Shown here piece after piece: positions 1-8,725 of a stretch of DNA of 38,136 bases. Origin of the DNA: Bdellovibrionales bacterium GWB1_55_8 (GTDB lineage Bacteria; Bdellovibrionota; UBA1018). Both the position numbers and the translations under genes were made by a program. The stretch's first letter is position 1; every line of letters starts with the position of its first letter. Under the pieces are notes generated by a model, which was given only the letters and a program-made list of their open reading frames with translations, ran no database searches and was not told the DNA's origin. The stretch covers positions 32,366-70,501 of the forward strand of contig MEPR01000021.1 in assembly GCA_001769835.1 (NCBI GenBank), read 5' to 3'.

Positions 1-1
1 T

Positions 2-727
2 GAAGGCACGTTAGTAAAAGAGGCGCACCCCTCGCCGGAAGGCTGTTTCCTTCCGATCATCTACGAAGACGATACGCTGCTGATACTCCATAAGCATTCA
101 GGCGTTCCATCCCTGCCCCACACAAACAGCGAAACACATACTGCAGTCAGCGCCGCCTTGGCGCGATACCCTGAATTGCCTCGTTCTCCTGAAAAACCAC
201 TGGAACCCGGCTTGCTTCATCGACTCGACACTCTCACGAGCGGCATTCTCGCTTTTGCGAAAACCCCGACTGAATATGCACGGCTACGCGCTCTCTGGAA
301 GACTCCCGACGTGAAAAAGATTTATCGCGCGGTAGCGACTTCAGCTCCCGAGACGCCGCCCCCCCCGAACCTGATCCAGTGGCCCATTGCCCACGACGCA
401 AAAAAAGCAAAACTCATGCGCGCGATCAAAGAAAAAAACGGAATTCGCGGCATACGCGGAGAACCTCTGCCCGCAAAGACCAGAATCATCTCACATCAGT
501 CGATTTCGCCGGTTTCCCGTGATTTCGAAATCGAGATCACGACGGGCGTCATGCACCAGATACGTTGCCATTTTTCCGCAGCTGGGTGGCCATTAGCCGG
601 AGATCCCATCTACGGAGGAACTCCAGCTCCTCGACTCTGGCTACACGCCTGGAGACTCTCACTTCCGCTTTCATCGGGAGAGCTGCTTCACTTGGAAGCA
701 GCCCTTCCCCCTGAATGGCCTGTTTAG
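2..727 (+). CDS. RluA-family pseudouridine synthase, 5' end outside the window
   Basis: This enzyme isomerises specific uridines to pseudouridine in rRNA or tRNA. The frame is open from base 2, so the gene begins upstream of the window. The visible part opens with the family's first motif (YEDDTLLILHKHSGVPS) and then has HRLDTLTSG, which holds the catalytic aspartate. The C-terminal part shows the MHQIRCHFSAAGWPLAGDPIYGG block typical of RluA enzymes. Any N-terminal S4 RNA-binding domain would lie outside the window. Without it I cannot tell RluA, RluC and RluD types apart, so I give no symbol. It is convergent with nrdJ, with only one base between the two stop codons. Confidence 0.9.
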   Translation, partial: EGTLVKEAHPSPEGCFLPIIYEDDTLLILHKHSGVPSLPHTNSETHTAVSAALARYPELPRSPEKPLEPGLLHRLDTLTSGILAFAKTPTEYARLRALWKTPDVKKIYRAVATSAPETPPPPNLIQWPIAHDAKKAKLMRAIKEKNGIRGIRGEPLPAKTRIISHQSISPVSRDFEIEITTGVMHQIRCHFSAAGWPLAGDPIYGGTPAPRLWLHAWRLSLPLSSGELLHLEAALPPEWPV

Positions 728-728
728 A

Positions 729-3700
729 TCAGCTGCAGCCCATGCTGTTGCCGCAGTTCAAGCATTTGTAGCAGGCGCCGTTTCGCACGGTCGTGTGGCC
801 ACAGCTGTCACAAGGAGGCGCGTCGCCCATCATCTCAGCGAGATGTCCCGATTGTGCTGATACGGCGACGGTCGCCGCTTCATGGGCGATGATCTTGGAC
901 GGTTCTTTCGGATACACCTGGGAGGCGGCACCTTTTTCGGCGGTGAGATCCACGGCGGGCTTCACTTGAACGAAATCCGTCCTTCCGAGGTATTCCATAC
1001 CGACAACGCGGAAAATGTAATCCACGATCGAGGTCGCCATCTTCACGTTCGGGTGCCCCTCCACGAAACCTGAGGGCTCGAAGCGCGTAAAGGTGAACTT
1101 ATCGACGAACTCCTTGAGCGGCACCCCATATTGCAGTCCCAGACTCACGGAAATCGCAAAGCAGTTCATCATGGAACGATACGCAGCGCCCTCCTTATGC
1201 ATGTCGATGAAGACTTCTCCAAGCGTTCCATCCTCATACTCACCCGTACGAAGATAGACCTTGTGTCCGGCGACGGACGCTTCCTGCGTGAAGCCCATGC
1301 GCTTGGCCGGGAGCTTGCGACGGCTCGGCTTCAGAGCCTGCTGCGGATCAACTGAAGCGGCCGATGAGACAACCGTTGCGGCGACGACCTGCGGAACATC
1401 AGTCTTCTCTTCCGTCTTTTTATCGCTCTTCGCCGAAAGAGGCTGCGACAATTTGCATCCATCCCGGTAAAGAGCGATTGCCTTCAGACCCTTTTTCCAG
1501 GCCTGATAATAAATATCGGCAATTTCGTCCACCGTGGTTTCGTTCGGGACGTTTACCGTCTTCGAGATCGCGCCCGAAAGGAACGGCTGAACAGCCGACA
1601 TCATGGACACATGGCCCATCGGTGCGATGAATCGCTTGCCCTTGATGCCGCACTTGTTGGCGCAGTCGAATACCGGCAGGTGCTCATCGCGAAGATGGGG
1701 AGCGCCTTCAATGGTCATCGTACCGCAGATCGCCTCGTTGGCCTCGGCCAGCTGCTTTTCCGTCATGCCGGACCAGCTGAGCAGGTTGAACGTGGGCTTC
1801 TCGAACTCCGAAACCGGAACACCAATGCGTTTCAGCATCTCATCACCCATACCGAAACGGGTGAAAGCGCTGGTGAGCTCAAAAGTTCCCGGAAGTCCTT
1901 TTTCAATCTTCGCGATCTCCGCAGTGGTCAGACCCAGCTTCGCGAGTGATTCACGATTCACGTGAGGCGTACCTTCGAGGTTCATCGCGCCCAGAAGATA
2001 ACGGATGATGTCCGAGATCTGCTGATCCGTATAGTTCAGGTTTTTCAAAGCCAGTTGAACGGACTGGTTCACGATTTTGAAGTAGCCACCGCCAGCAAGC
2101 TTCTTGAACTTGACGAGGGCGAAATCCGGTTCAACGCCGGTGGTATCGCAATCCATCAAGAGACCGATGGTTCCCGTAGGAGCCAGCACGCTCACCTGTG
2201 AATTACGGAACCCATGCTTCGCCCCCAGTTCCAGGGCGAGATCCCAATCCTCTTTCGCGGCTTTCGTCAGCTCAGCCGGCACCTTTGTCGCATCGATCTG
2301 GGTGGCAGCATCGCGGTGTTTCGCGATGACCCGAAGCATGGCATCCCGGTTCTTCTCATATCCATCGAACGGACCCATGACCTTGGCTTCTTCAGCACTG
2401 ACGGCATAAGCATGCCCCGACATGATCGCTGTCAAGGATGCGGCCCAGGCACGGCCTTCGTCGCTGTCATAAGGAATGCCCATCAACATGAGCAACGTTC
2501 CAAGGTTCGCGTAACCGAGACCGAGCGGGCGATACTCATAAGAATTCTTGGCGATTTTTTCGGTCGGGTAACTCGATAGGCCGACGAGAATTTCCTGCGC
2601 GATGATGAATACGCGGGAAGCCCTGCGATAAGCTTCAATGTCAAAGCTTCCATCCTTGTTCAGGAACTTCACGAGATTCAAGGAAGCCAGGTTGCAGGCC
2701 GTGTCGTCCAGGAACATGAATTCCGAGCAGGGATTGGATGCGTTGATTCGATCCGTCCCGAGGCAGGTATGCCAATCGTTAATGGTGGTATCGAACTGGA
2801 GTCCCGGATCCGCACACGCCCAGGCAGCTTCAGCGACCATCTTCCAGAGATCTTTGGCCTCATACGTATCGATGATTTCGCCATTCGTCCGAGCGCGCGT
2901 ATGCCACTTCCCGCCCGTTTCCAGGGCCTTCATGAACTCATCCGTGACACGAAGTGAATTGTTCGCGTTCTGGCCTCCGACTGTTTTGTAGGCTTCACCA
3001 TTGAAGTCAGAACTGTAGCCCGCCGCAATCAAAGCGGCGACTTTCCGCTCTTCACGGCTCTTCCAGGTGATGAAATCCACGATCTCGGGATGATCCATCT
3101 CAAGACAGACCATCTTGGCCGCGCGCCGGGTGGTTCCACCGGATTTCGTGGCTCCCGCGCCTTTATCGAAGACTTCGAGGAAGCTCATCAGACCGGAGGA
3201 GAGTCCCCCACCCGAAAGCTTTTCCTGCCTGCCTCGGATCTTCGAGAAATTGGTGCCCGTGCCCGAACCATACTTGAACAGGCGGGCTTCATTTTTAACG
3301 AGCTGGAAAATGGACATCAAATCATCGTCCACTGACTGAATGAAACAGGCTGAACACTGGGGACGCGAATAAGCGTTCTTGGTTTCCACAAGACGACGAG
3401 CCGCAGGATCCCACGCAAAGCTGCCGCCAGTGCCTTCAATTCCATACTGGTGATAGAGGCCCAGATTGAACCAGACCGGCGAATTGAACGCGCCCATCTG
3501 ATGAATGAGAAGATAGGAAAGCTCGTCTTCGAAAACCTCGGCCGTTGCCGCGGAGAAGTAGCCCATTTCTTCGCCTGCGGTGCTGAGCGTATGCGCGAGG
3601 CGACGGACGACCTGGCGGATGGATGTCTCGTGATTCGTGACGGGGACACCGGCTTTGCGGAAGTACTTGGAGACCAGAATGTCCACCGCGAGCTGACTCC

Positions 3701-4001
3701 AGGCGGCTGGAACTTCCACGTCCTTCATTTCGAAAACGCTCCGACCTTCCGTATCCTTGATCTTGGAGGAGGACTTCACATACTCAACCACTTCCAAGGG
3801 GCGTTGGCCGCGTTCGTGAAGGTCCTGGGTGAAATAGCGATCCACACTCACGACGGCAGCCGCTGACCGCTGCGGTTCAGTGCGGCGGGTCGTTTTTTTC
3901 ACCTTCCCGACTTTGGTTGAAAGGACATCCCCGAACGGGAGTTCCGAAACGTTTTTATCGACATTCAAATTCACTGGCGTCTTCTCCACAATCTTCTCCA
4001 T
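729..4001 (-). CDS. nrdJ: Vitamin B12-dependent (class II) ribonucleoside-diphosphate reductase
   Basis: This enzyme reduces ribonucleotides to deoxyribonucleotides for DNA synthesis, with adenosylcobalamin as radical generator, and works with or without oxygen. The 1090-residue protein has the class II core: a FNSPVWFNLG block, the glycine-rich GSGTGTNFS region, the NPCSEFMFLDDTACNLASLNL active-site segment and PTGTIGLLMDCDTTG. The C-terminus is a zinc-ribbon-like tail with two CxxC pairs (CDSCG and CYKCLNCG), which in the family carries electrons to the active site. The start is the ATG before EKIVEKTPVN. A palindrome resembling an NrdR box lies about 150 bases upstream, so NrdR repression is likely. 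No NrdAB or NrdDG gene is in the window. Confidence 0.96.
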   Translation of the reverse strand: MEKIVEKTPVNLNVDKNVSELPFGDVLSTKVGKVKKTTRRTEPQRSAAAVVSVDRYFTQDLHERGQRPLEVVEYVKSSSKIKDTEGRSVFEMKDVEVPAAWSQLAVDILVSKYFRKAGVPVTNHETSIRQVVRRLAHTLSTAGEEMGYFSAATAEVFEDELSYLLIHQMGAFNSPVWFNLGLYHQYGIEGTGGSFAWDPAARRLVETKNAYSRPQCSACFIQSVDDDLMSIFQLVKNEARLFKYGSGTGTNFSKIRGRQEKLSGGGLSSGLMSFLEVFDKGAGATKSGGTTRRAAKMVCLEMDHPEIVDFITWKSREERKVAALIAAGYSSDFNGEAYKTVGGQNANNSLRVTDEFMKALETGGKWHTRARTNGEIIDTYEAKDLWKMVAEAAWACADPGLQFDTTINDWHTCLGTDRINASNPCSEFMFLDDTACNLASLNLVKFLNKDGSFDIEAYRRASRVFIIAQEILVGLSSYPTEKIAKNSYEYRPLGLGYANLGTLLMLMGIPYDSDEGRAWAASLTAIMSGHAYAVSAEEAKVMGPFDGYEKNRDAMLRVIAKHRDAATQIDATKVPAELTKAAKEDWDLALELGAKHGFRNSQVSVLAPTGTIGLLMDCDTTGVEPDFALVKFKKLAGGGYFKIVNQSVQLALKNLNYTDQQISDIIRYLLGAMNLEGTPHVNRESLAKLGLTTAEIAKIEKGLPGTFELTSAFTRFGMGDEMLKRIGVPVSEFEKPTFNLLSWSGMTEKQLAEANEAICGTMTIEGAPHLRDEHLPVFDCANKCGIKGKRFIAPMGHVSMMSAVQPFLSGAISKTVNVPNETTVDEIADIYYQAWKKGLKAIALYRDGCKLSQPLSAKSDKKTEEKTDVPQVVAATVVSSAASVDPQQALKPSRRKLPAKRMGFTQEASVAGHKVYLRTGEYEDGTLGEVFIDMHKEGAAYRSMMNCFAISVSLGLQYGVPLKEFVDKFTFTRFEPSGFVEGHPNVKMATSIVDYIFRVVGMEYLGRTDFVQVKPAVDLTAEKGAASQVYPKEPSKIIAHEAATVAVSAQSGHLAEMMGDAPPCDSCGHTTVRNGACYKCLNCGNSMGCS

Positions 4002-4386
4002 GACTCAGCTCTCCGAACTGTGTTTCTTAACCTCAAAGCGGACTGTTTCGCCACCTGCTAATCGCGCTTTGCTCCATTTTGGAACCTATCGCAACCAGTC
4101 CTGCTCTTTGAAACCAGCGTGCACCGAACATGGGGCGTCTGTCAAAAAGGACCACAATAGATTGTGGTGCTAAAAAATTAACCCCCTATTAGTGGAATGC
4201 TCGCACCTGCGTTAGGTGCCGATGCTGCTTGGGTTTTTTTGTATTTCGGGCTGAATATAAGACAATTTCTAAGGTTTTACGCGTCGCATTCATCAGAATG
4301 GGGATTGACGAAAAATCCTTTTTTTGAGCCCCGAGAGCTGCTCCGAATTTTTGGCTTATTTTTGAAAATATGCGGCTCGATGCAAC
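4002..4386. other. 385-base gene-free stretch upstream of nrdJ
   Basis: No convincing reading frame is present. The stretch holds the NrdR-like palindrome at 4151-4168 and a hairpin-capable repeat at 4202-4218 (GCACCT, five-base loop, AGGTGC). A T run follows that hairpin on the plus strand, but about 16 bases away, too far for a standard terminator. It also has AT-rich segments that could hold the nrdJ promoter on the minus strand. I saw no clear cobalamin riboswitch: no B12-box-like core and no multi-stem leader. Confidence 0.5.
4151..4168. promoter_or_regulatory. NrdR box-like palindrome upstream of nrdJ
   Basis: The sequence ACCACAATAGATTGTGGT has perfect 8-base arms around a 2-base centre. 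It matches the known NrdR consensus acaCwAtATaTwGtgt at about 13 of 16 positions. NrdR is the zinc-finger/ATP-cone repressor of ribonucleotide reductase genes and usually binds two such boxes. Only a degenerate right half (TATTAGTGG, ending near 4195) is visible as a possible second site. Confidence 0.75.
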
Positions 4387-4989
4387 TCAATAAGACACGC
4401 CGAGGGTGAGACGAAAACCGGCCAGCTGAAAGCCGCTGACACCCGCGAGGGAACTGCTGACGGACCAAAGCGAACCGTGGATCCGGATCGCCTGACCCTC
4501 CAAATTCCCGAAACGAAGATCCACTCCCGCACTGGCCTGATACCCGAGAGATAGGCCTTGGGTGTTCGGTTCTGTTCCGGCAGGCGGGGTCGGAAGTTTC
4601 AGAAAGTTCCAGGCCAGGACCCCACTTCCGCCAAAAAATGGCTGAAAACGGCCGGTGGTGAACGGGAAAACGTGAATGCCCCCCAGGAACCCAGCTCCCA
4701 TCATCGTGAAACCAGGCAATTCAGCTCCGATGGAAGCGGTGCCTGAAGTGTAACCGAGATCTGCGGCAATTGAGGGCCGAAACATGCCTTTTCGTTTTTC
4801 TGCGCGAAAAGTCACCACATAAGTCATCGCTCCGCTGATGCTCTTACCGGAATCCCCGGTATGCATGTTCGCGCCAAGCTCAACAATCGGGGCATAGAGG
4901 CCTCCCCCTCCTCCGGCAGCAAAGGCGCCCGAAGGGACCAACAAAAGAGCTGAAACAAAAAAACTCAAGAAAATCGGGATGGAACGCAT
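4387..4989 (-). CDS. Small exported protein, probable outer-membrane beta-barrel
   Basis: I do not recognise a named family. The 200-residue protein starts with a clear signal peptide: a short basic start, a hydrophobic core and an AFA cleavage site before a glycine run. The rest alternates polar and hydrophobic residues with many Gly and aromatic residues, as in transmembrane beta strands. It ends in GFRLTLGVSY, with an aromatic last residue typical of the final strand of outer-membrane barrels. It lies upstream of nrdJ on the same strand but 385 bases away, so it is probably a separate unit. It diverges from the sulfur operon. The protein at 21476-22147 has the same general design. Confidence 0.6.
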   Translation of the reverse strand: MRSIPIFLSFFVSALLLVPSGAFAAGGGGGLYAPIVELGANMHTGDSGKSISGAMTYVVTFRAEKRKGMFRPSIAADLGYTSGTASIGAELPGFTMMGAGFLGGIHVFPFTTGRFQPFFGGSGVLAWNFLKLPTPPAGTEPNTQGLSLGYQASAGVDLRFGNLEGQAIRIHGSLWSVSSSLAGVSGFQLAGFRLTLGVSY

Positions 4990-5050
4990 TCTGTCTTCTT
5001 ATCGACCGTTCTGCGCGCACTCCTTAGTTTTTATGACTTTACTGAAATAA

Positions 5051-5080
5051 TTGACCTCCCTGGTTATCGAGATATATAAA
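5051..5080 (+). promoter_or_regulatory. Sigma-70-type promoter of the sulfur operon
   Basis: TTGACC at 5051-5056 matches a -35 box at five of six positions. It is followed at 16-18 bases by overlapping -10 candidates TATATA (5073-5078) and TATAAA (5075-5080). Transcription would start near 5085, giving a leader of about 40 bases before the regulator gene. Confidence 0.6.
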
Positions 5081-5095
5081 TAAGTAAATATAACC
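5062..5095. promoter_or_regulatory. Candidate operator over the -10 region of the sulfur operon
   Basis: GGTTAT at 5062-5067 and ATAACC at 5090-5095 form an inverted repeat with 22 bases between them. The AT-rich centre (TATAAATA, 5075-5082) is itself partly symmetric. The dyad covers the -10 box, where an autoregulating ArsR-family repressor would be expected to bind. Assignment to the adjacent regulator is inference. Confidence 0.4.
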
Positions 5096-5125
5096 CAAAC
5101 CCGGAAATGCATTGGAAATGCTCTT

Positions 5126-5419
5126 ATGGAAGACCTCGCTTCAAACATGTCTCATTCCGCCCATGTAGCCGAAATATTGAAAGCAGTGGCCCACCCGCTG
5201 CGAATCAGGATTGTGGCCCTGCTCTGCCAAAAAGAAGAGCACGTTAACGGTCTGGCGGATAAACTCGGAGTGAACCAGGCGATCGTTTCTCAGCAGCTTC
5301 AGATACTGAGGATGCGGCGCCTTGTCGGAGCAACCCGAGTGGGTGGGTTCGCGCATTACAGAATTCTCGAACCTCAGCTCCGCAATTTGATGAAGTGCAT
5401 GGAGAACTGCTCAGCATGA
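5126..5419 (+). CDS. ArsR-family regulator, candidate persulfide or thiol sensor
   Basis: This is a 97-residue winged-helix repressor of the ArsR/SmtB family. It shows HPLRIRIVALL, the recognition segment LGVNQAIVSQQLQILRMRRLV and the wing ending in AHYRIL. It lacks the metal-binding CxCxxC of arsenic or cadmium sensors. Its three cysteines are Cys34 (ALLCQ) and Cys91/Cys95 in the last helix. That layout resembles SqrR/BigR, which sense reactive sulfur by linking a helix-2 cysteine to one in the last helix; the spacing here is 57 or 61 residues against about 66 in those proteins. It is the first gene of the operon and couples to the next by an ATGA overlap. The Shine-Dalgarno is weak. An alternative ATG lies at 5147. 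Confidence 0.85.
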   Translation: MEDLASNMSHSAHVAEILKAVAHPLRIRIVALLCQKEEHVNGLADKLGVNQAIVSQQLQILRMRRLVGATRVGGFAHYRILEPQLRNLMKCMENCSA

Positions 5420-7650
5420 AGAAGCTCACCCGACGGGATTTCATTAAAATCAGCGCAGCCGGAACAGGAGCTCTTGCTGTCACCTCCGGCCTCGGAACGA
5501 AATGGTGGGGGTTGGACGGCAATTCGATTCCCGACCCCGCGACTGATGGCGATCAGGTGGTCCCCACCTTCTGTGAAATCTGCTTTTGGAAATGCGGCGT
5601 CCTGGCGCATGTGAAAAACGGTGAAGTGACGAAGCTCACCGGAAACCCGGCGCACCCGCTTTCCAATGGAAAACTCTGTCCTCGCGGTGCCGGCGGAGTG
5701 GGAATGCTCTACGACCCCGACCGCCTTAAAAAGCCCTTGCTCCGCACGAAAAAGCGCGGAGAAGAAGTGTTCTCGGAAGTGGACTGGGGCACAGCTCTCG
5801 ACAAGGTCGCGCACGAACTCGACCTCGTCCGGAAAAAACATGGCCCCGAAGCACTAGCCCTTTTCACACATGGATTCGGCGGCTCCTGGTTCACCCAGCT
5901 CATGAAGTCCTACGGCTCACCGAATATCGGCGCCCCTTCCTATGCGCAATGTCGTGGCCCTCGTGAAGCGGGCTACTTGCTGACCTTCGGTTCAGCCCTG
6001 GGTTCGCCCGAAGGTATTGATATCAAAAATGCCCGCTGCATCACGCTGATCGGAAGTCACCTCGGCGAAAACATGCACAACACGCAGGTCCAGGAATTCG
6101 CGGATGCGCTTGATTCCGGTGCGCAGCTGGTTGTTGTCGATCCCCGTTTTTCGGTGGCTGCCGGCAAAGCTCGTTACTGGCTGCCGATCAAGCCCGGAAC
6201 CGATATCGCGCTTCTTCTGGCCTGGATGCACGTCATCGTGACGGAAAAGCGCTATGACGTGGATTATCTCGCTAAACATGCCGTGGGCTTTGATGAACTC
6301 AAAGCGCACGTCGCGGACAAAACTCCTGAGTGGGCTTACCCCATCACCGGAATCAAACCGGAACTCATCCGCGAAACCGCGCGTTTCATTTCAGGCTTCA
6401 AACCCGCTTCGCTGATACATCCCGGAAGGCACGCGACGTGGTATGGTGATGACAGCCAGCGCGCGCGGGCCATGGCGATCGTGGCCGCGCTTCTCGGAAG
6501 TTACGGCCGCAAGGGTGGCTACATCGCGCATCCGAAAATGAAGCTTCCGCCGTTTCCAGGACCCGCCTCGAAGCACAAACCTCGTCCTCCGGCGGACAAA
6601 CCTAAAGCCGGCGGCTATCCGATCGCCGACGAAGTTCTTGCCTCTGGCCTCTGCGAAGCGACGATGTCCGGCAAATCCGAGTACGACATCAAAGCCTGGC
6701 TCGTTTACGGGACGAATCTGATTCAGTCGCTTCCGAACGCGGCCGAAACGATCCGCGCCATCCAGGCTCTCGATTTCATCGCGACGATCGACACCATGCC
6801 CGCAGAAATCTGTGGCTGGAGCGACGTCGTGCTGCCGGAGTGCACGTACCTGGAGCGTGACGACGACATCTACGCAGCCAGTTACAAACAGCCGTTCCTT
6901 GCCATTCGTCAGCAGGTGATTCCTCCCCTGTACGACTCGAAACCAGGATGGTGGATCGCAAAAGAACTCGGGCAACGCCTGGGCCTTGGCGAAAATTTCG
7001 CGTGGCACGACGCCCGAAATCACGTTCACAAGAGGATCGACCTGGGCGGCTATGACTGGAACGAGTTGACACGCACGGGTGTGATTCTCGGGAAAAAGGA
7101 GCCGGTTTGCGAAGAAGAAGGTCTAATCCCCTCTTTTGGAACTGAAAGCGGGAAGATCGAACTGCACAGCGCCGCTCTCAAGAAAATGGGGTTTGATCCC
7201 ATCCCGAACTTCTACCCGCCAGAGGAGCCACCTCCCGGCATGTTCCGGTTGCTGATGGGCCGCTCCCCCGTTCACACCTTTGGTCGGACCACGAACAACC
7301 GCATTCTGCTCGAGAGCTATCCGGAAAATGAGGTCTGGATCAACGCCAGCATCGCGAAAACAATCCCGGTACTCGGACGCCCCTTGAAATCAGGCGATAA
7401 GGTCGTGCTCGTGAATCAGGACGGCGCGCGTTCGAATTCCGTGAAAGTAAAGGTCACCGAACGCATTCGCGGCGATTGCGTGTATCTTGTCCACGGCTTC
7501 GGACACACAGCTCAAGGTCTTACGCTTGCGAAAGGGAGGGGCGCTTCCGATAGCGGGTTGGTGACCCGCTACAAGATCGACCCTCTCATGGGTGGAACCG
7601 GAATGAGTGTTAATTTTGTACGACTGGAGAAGCCGGAGGTGAAATCGTGA
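5416..7650 (+). CDS. Tat-exported molybdopterin oxidoreductase, PsrA/PhsA-like catalytic subunit
   Basis: This is a 744-residue catalytic subunit of the DMSO-reductase superfamily, most like polysulfide/thiosulfate reductases. It begins with a Tat signal (LTRRDFIKI, then AAGTGALAVTSG), so it folds before export and acts in the periplasm. A [4Fe-4S] motif follows with Cys53, Cys56, Cys60 and Cys88. Cys179 (SYAQCRGPR) is at the position of the molybdenum ligand. The later GRSPVHTFGRTTNN and C-terminal beta-barrel segments bind the molybdopterin cofactor. The ATG at 5416 was chosen because it starts the Tat peptide and overlaps the regulator's stop codon. The ferredoxin and NrfD subunits downstream complete a PsrABC-type complex. 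Substrate and direction (polysulfide, thiosulfate or tetrathionate, reduction or oxidation) cannot be read from sequence. Confidence 0.9.
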   Translation: MKKLTRRDFIKISAAGTGALAVTSGLGTKWWGLDGNSIPDPATDGDQVVPTFCEICFWKCGVLAHVKNGEVTKLTGNPAHPLSNGKLCPRGAGGVGMLYDPDRLKKPLLRTKKRGEEVFSEVDWGTALDKVAHELDLVRKKHGPEALALFTHGFGGSWFTQLMKSYGSPNIGAPSYAQCRGPREAGYLLTFGSALGSPEGIDIKNARCITLIGSHLGENMHNTQVQEFADALDSGAQLVVVDPRFSVAAGKARYWLPIKPGTDIALLLAWMHVIVTEKRYDVDYLAKHAVGFDELKAHVADKTPEWAYPITGIKPELIRETARFISGFKPASLIHPGRHATWYGDDSQRARAMAIVAALLGSYGRKGGYIAHPKMKLPPFPGPASKHKPRPPADKPKAGGYPIADEVLASGLCEATMSGKSEYDIKAWLVYGTNLIQSLPNAAETIRAIQALDFIATIDTMPAEICGWSDVVLPECTYLERDDDIYAASYKQPFLAIRQQVIPPLYDSKPGWWIAKELGQRLGLGENFAWHDARNHVHKRIDLGGYDWNELTRTGVILGKKEPVCEEEGLIPSFGTESGKIELHSAALKKMGFDPIPNFYPPEEPPPGMFRLLMGRSPVHTFGRTTNNRILLESYPENEVWINASIAKTIPVLGRPLKSGDKVVLVNQDGARSNSVKVKVTERIRGDCVYLVHGFGHTAQGLTLAKGRGASDSGLVTRYKIDPLMGGTGMSVNFVRLEKPEVKS

Positions 7651-8198
7651 TCTTTGGCGAAAAGAAGCGATATGTGATGACCGTCGACACAAAACGTTGC
7701 GTGGGTTGCAATAGTTGCGTGATCGCCTGCAAACAGGAAAACCGGCTTCCACCGGGGGCCACGCGCGATTGGATCGTGACCGAAACCCAGGGAATATTTC
7801 CCGCGCTGTCACAGGAGATCCGTTCCGAACGCTGCAACCATTGCAGCAAATCACCGTGCGTCAGCGCGTGCCCGACCGGGGCGAGCTATGTTTCCACAGG
7901 CGGAATCGTCCTCGTGAATCATGACAAGTGCACCGGCTGCAAGGCATGTATCGCGGCATGTCCTTACGAGGCACGTTACGTCCACCCCAAAGGGCATGTC
8001 GACAAATGCACCTTCTGTATTCACCGGGTGCAGAAAGGCGGACTCCCCGCCTGCGTCGAAACATGCCCGACGAAGGCGCTTCGATTCGGAGATCTCAACG
8101 ATTCAGAAAGCGAAGTTGCACGCCTCCTCAGTTCACGAGAATGGAAGACGCTGAACCCGGGAACCGGAGCGCGTCCGAACGTTTATTTCCTCATTTAG
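7647..8198 (+). CDS. Four-cluster ferredoxin electron-transfer subunit, PsrB/PhsB-like
   Basis: This 183-residue iron-sulfur protein should pass electrons between the molybdenum subunit and the membrane subunit. It has four cysteine groups for four cubane clusters: CVGCNSCVIAC, CNHCSKSPCVSAC, CTGCKACIAAC and CTFC with CVETC. It has no signal peptide of its own, as is usual when such subunits are carried out with the Tat-exported partner. The start is a GTG that overlaps the previous stop (GTGA), a coupling used elsewhere in this window. The cluster count and 20-kDa size fit DmsB/PsrB/NrfC relatives. Confidence 0.92.
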   Translation: MIFGEKKRYVMTVDTKRCVGCNSCVIACKQENRLPPGATRDWIVTETQGIFPALSQEIRSERCNHCSKSPCVSACPTGASYVSTGGIVLVNHDKCTGCKACIAACPYEARYVHPKGHVDKCTFCIHRVQKGGLPACVETCPTKALRFGDLNDSESEVARLLSSREWKTLNPGTGARPNVYFLI

Positions 8199-8209
8199 GA
8201 GTCATGGGC

Positions 8210-8725
8210 ATGAAAGATTCAGAAAAATTCTGGCATCCTTACGTAGCTGGAGTGGCACTCGGACTGGTGCTTCTTTCCTCGCTCGTTCTCATGAGCAAAG
8301 GTCTCGGGGCTTCGGGAGCCGCGCACCGGCTAGGGGTCGCCGCATTGAACTCGGTGGCTTCGTCTCACGTTGACGCAAGTGCGGCCATGTCGGGCTTCAA
8401 AGCCGACGGTGCAAGTCCGCTTGACGACTGGCTGATCTTCGAAGTGCTTGGCGCATTACTGGGCGGCTGGGTCGCCGCCTATTCCGCCGGGCGTTTGAAA
8501 TTGGGAATTCAGAAAGGACCGAACGTTTCTACGAAGAAGCGCCTTGTTCTGGCGCTTACGGGCGGCATTATCATGGGAATTGCCGCGCGACTCGCACGCG
8601 GGTGTACCTCAGGACAGGCGCTTACCGGGGGGGCGATGCTTTCGGCCGGCAGCTGGTTGTTCATGTTCTCGGTTTTCGCGGGCGGTTATGCACTCGCGAA
8701 ACTGACGAGGAGACAATGGTTATGA
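8210..8725 (+). CDS. YeeE/YedE-family membrane protein, first half-transporter
   Basis: This 171-residue integral membrane protein belongs to the YeeE/YedE (sulfur transport, TsuA-related) family. After an N-terminal hydrophobic helix it has the conserved cysteine motif ARLARGCTSGQALTGG inside a membrane segment. In TsuA, such cysteines line the thiosulfate path. Full-length members carry two such halves; here the second is the next gene. The ATG at 8210 was chosen over 8204 because AGGAG at 8197-8201 is then eight bases away. Its place between the ferredoxin and the membrane subunit suggests movement of a sulfur compound tied to the redox enzyme. Substrate is inference. Confidence 0.85.
   Translation: MKDSEKFWHPYVAGVALGLVLLSSLVLMSKGLGASGAAHRLGVAALNSVASSHVDASAAMSGFKADGASPLDDWLIFEVLGALLGGWVAAYSAGRLKLGIQKGPNVSTKKRLVLALTGGIIMGIAARLARGCTSGQALTGGAMLSAGSWLFMFSVFAGGYALAKLTRRQWL

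Noticed and set aside
729-4001. Many open frames opposite nrdJ, up to 138 residues
   Set aside because: They have no family motifs or ribosome sites, and their composition mirrors the nrdJ codons; they are shadows.
4202-4240. Hairpin GCACCT-GCGTT-AGGTGC with a later T run, resembling a plus-strand terminator
   Set aside because: The T run starts about 16 bases after the stem, and no plus-strand gene ends nearby.
4002-4386. Possible cobalamin riboswitch ahead of the B12-dependent reductase
   Set aside because: No B12-box-like core and no multi-stem leader could be recognised.
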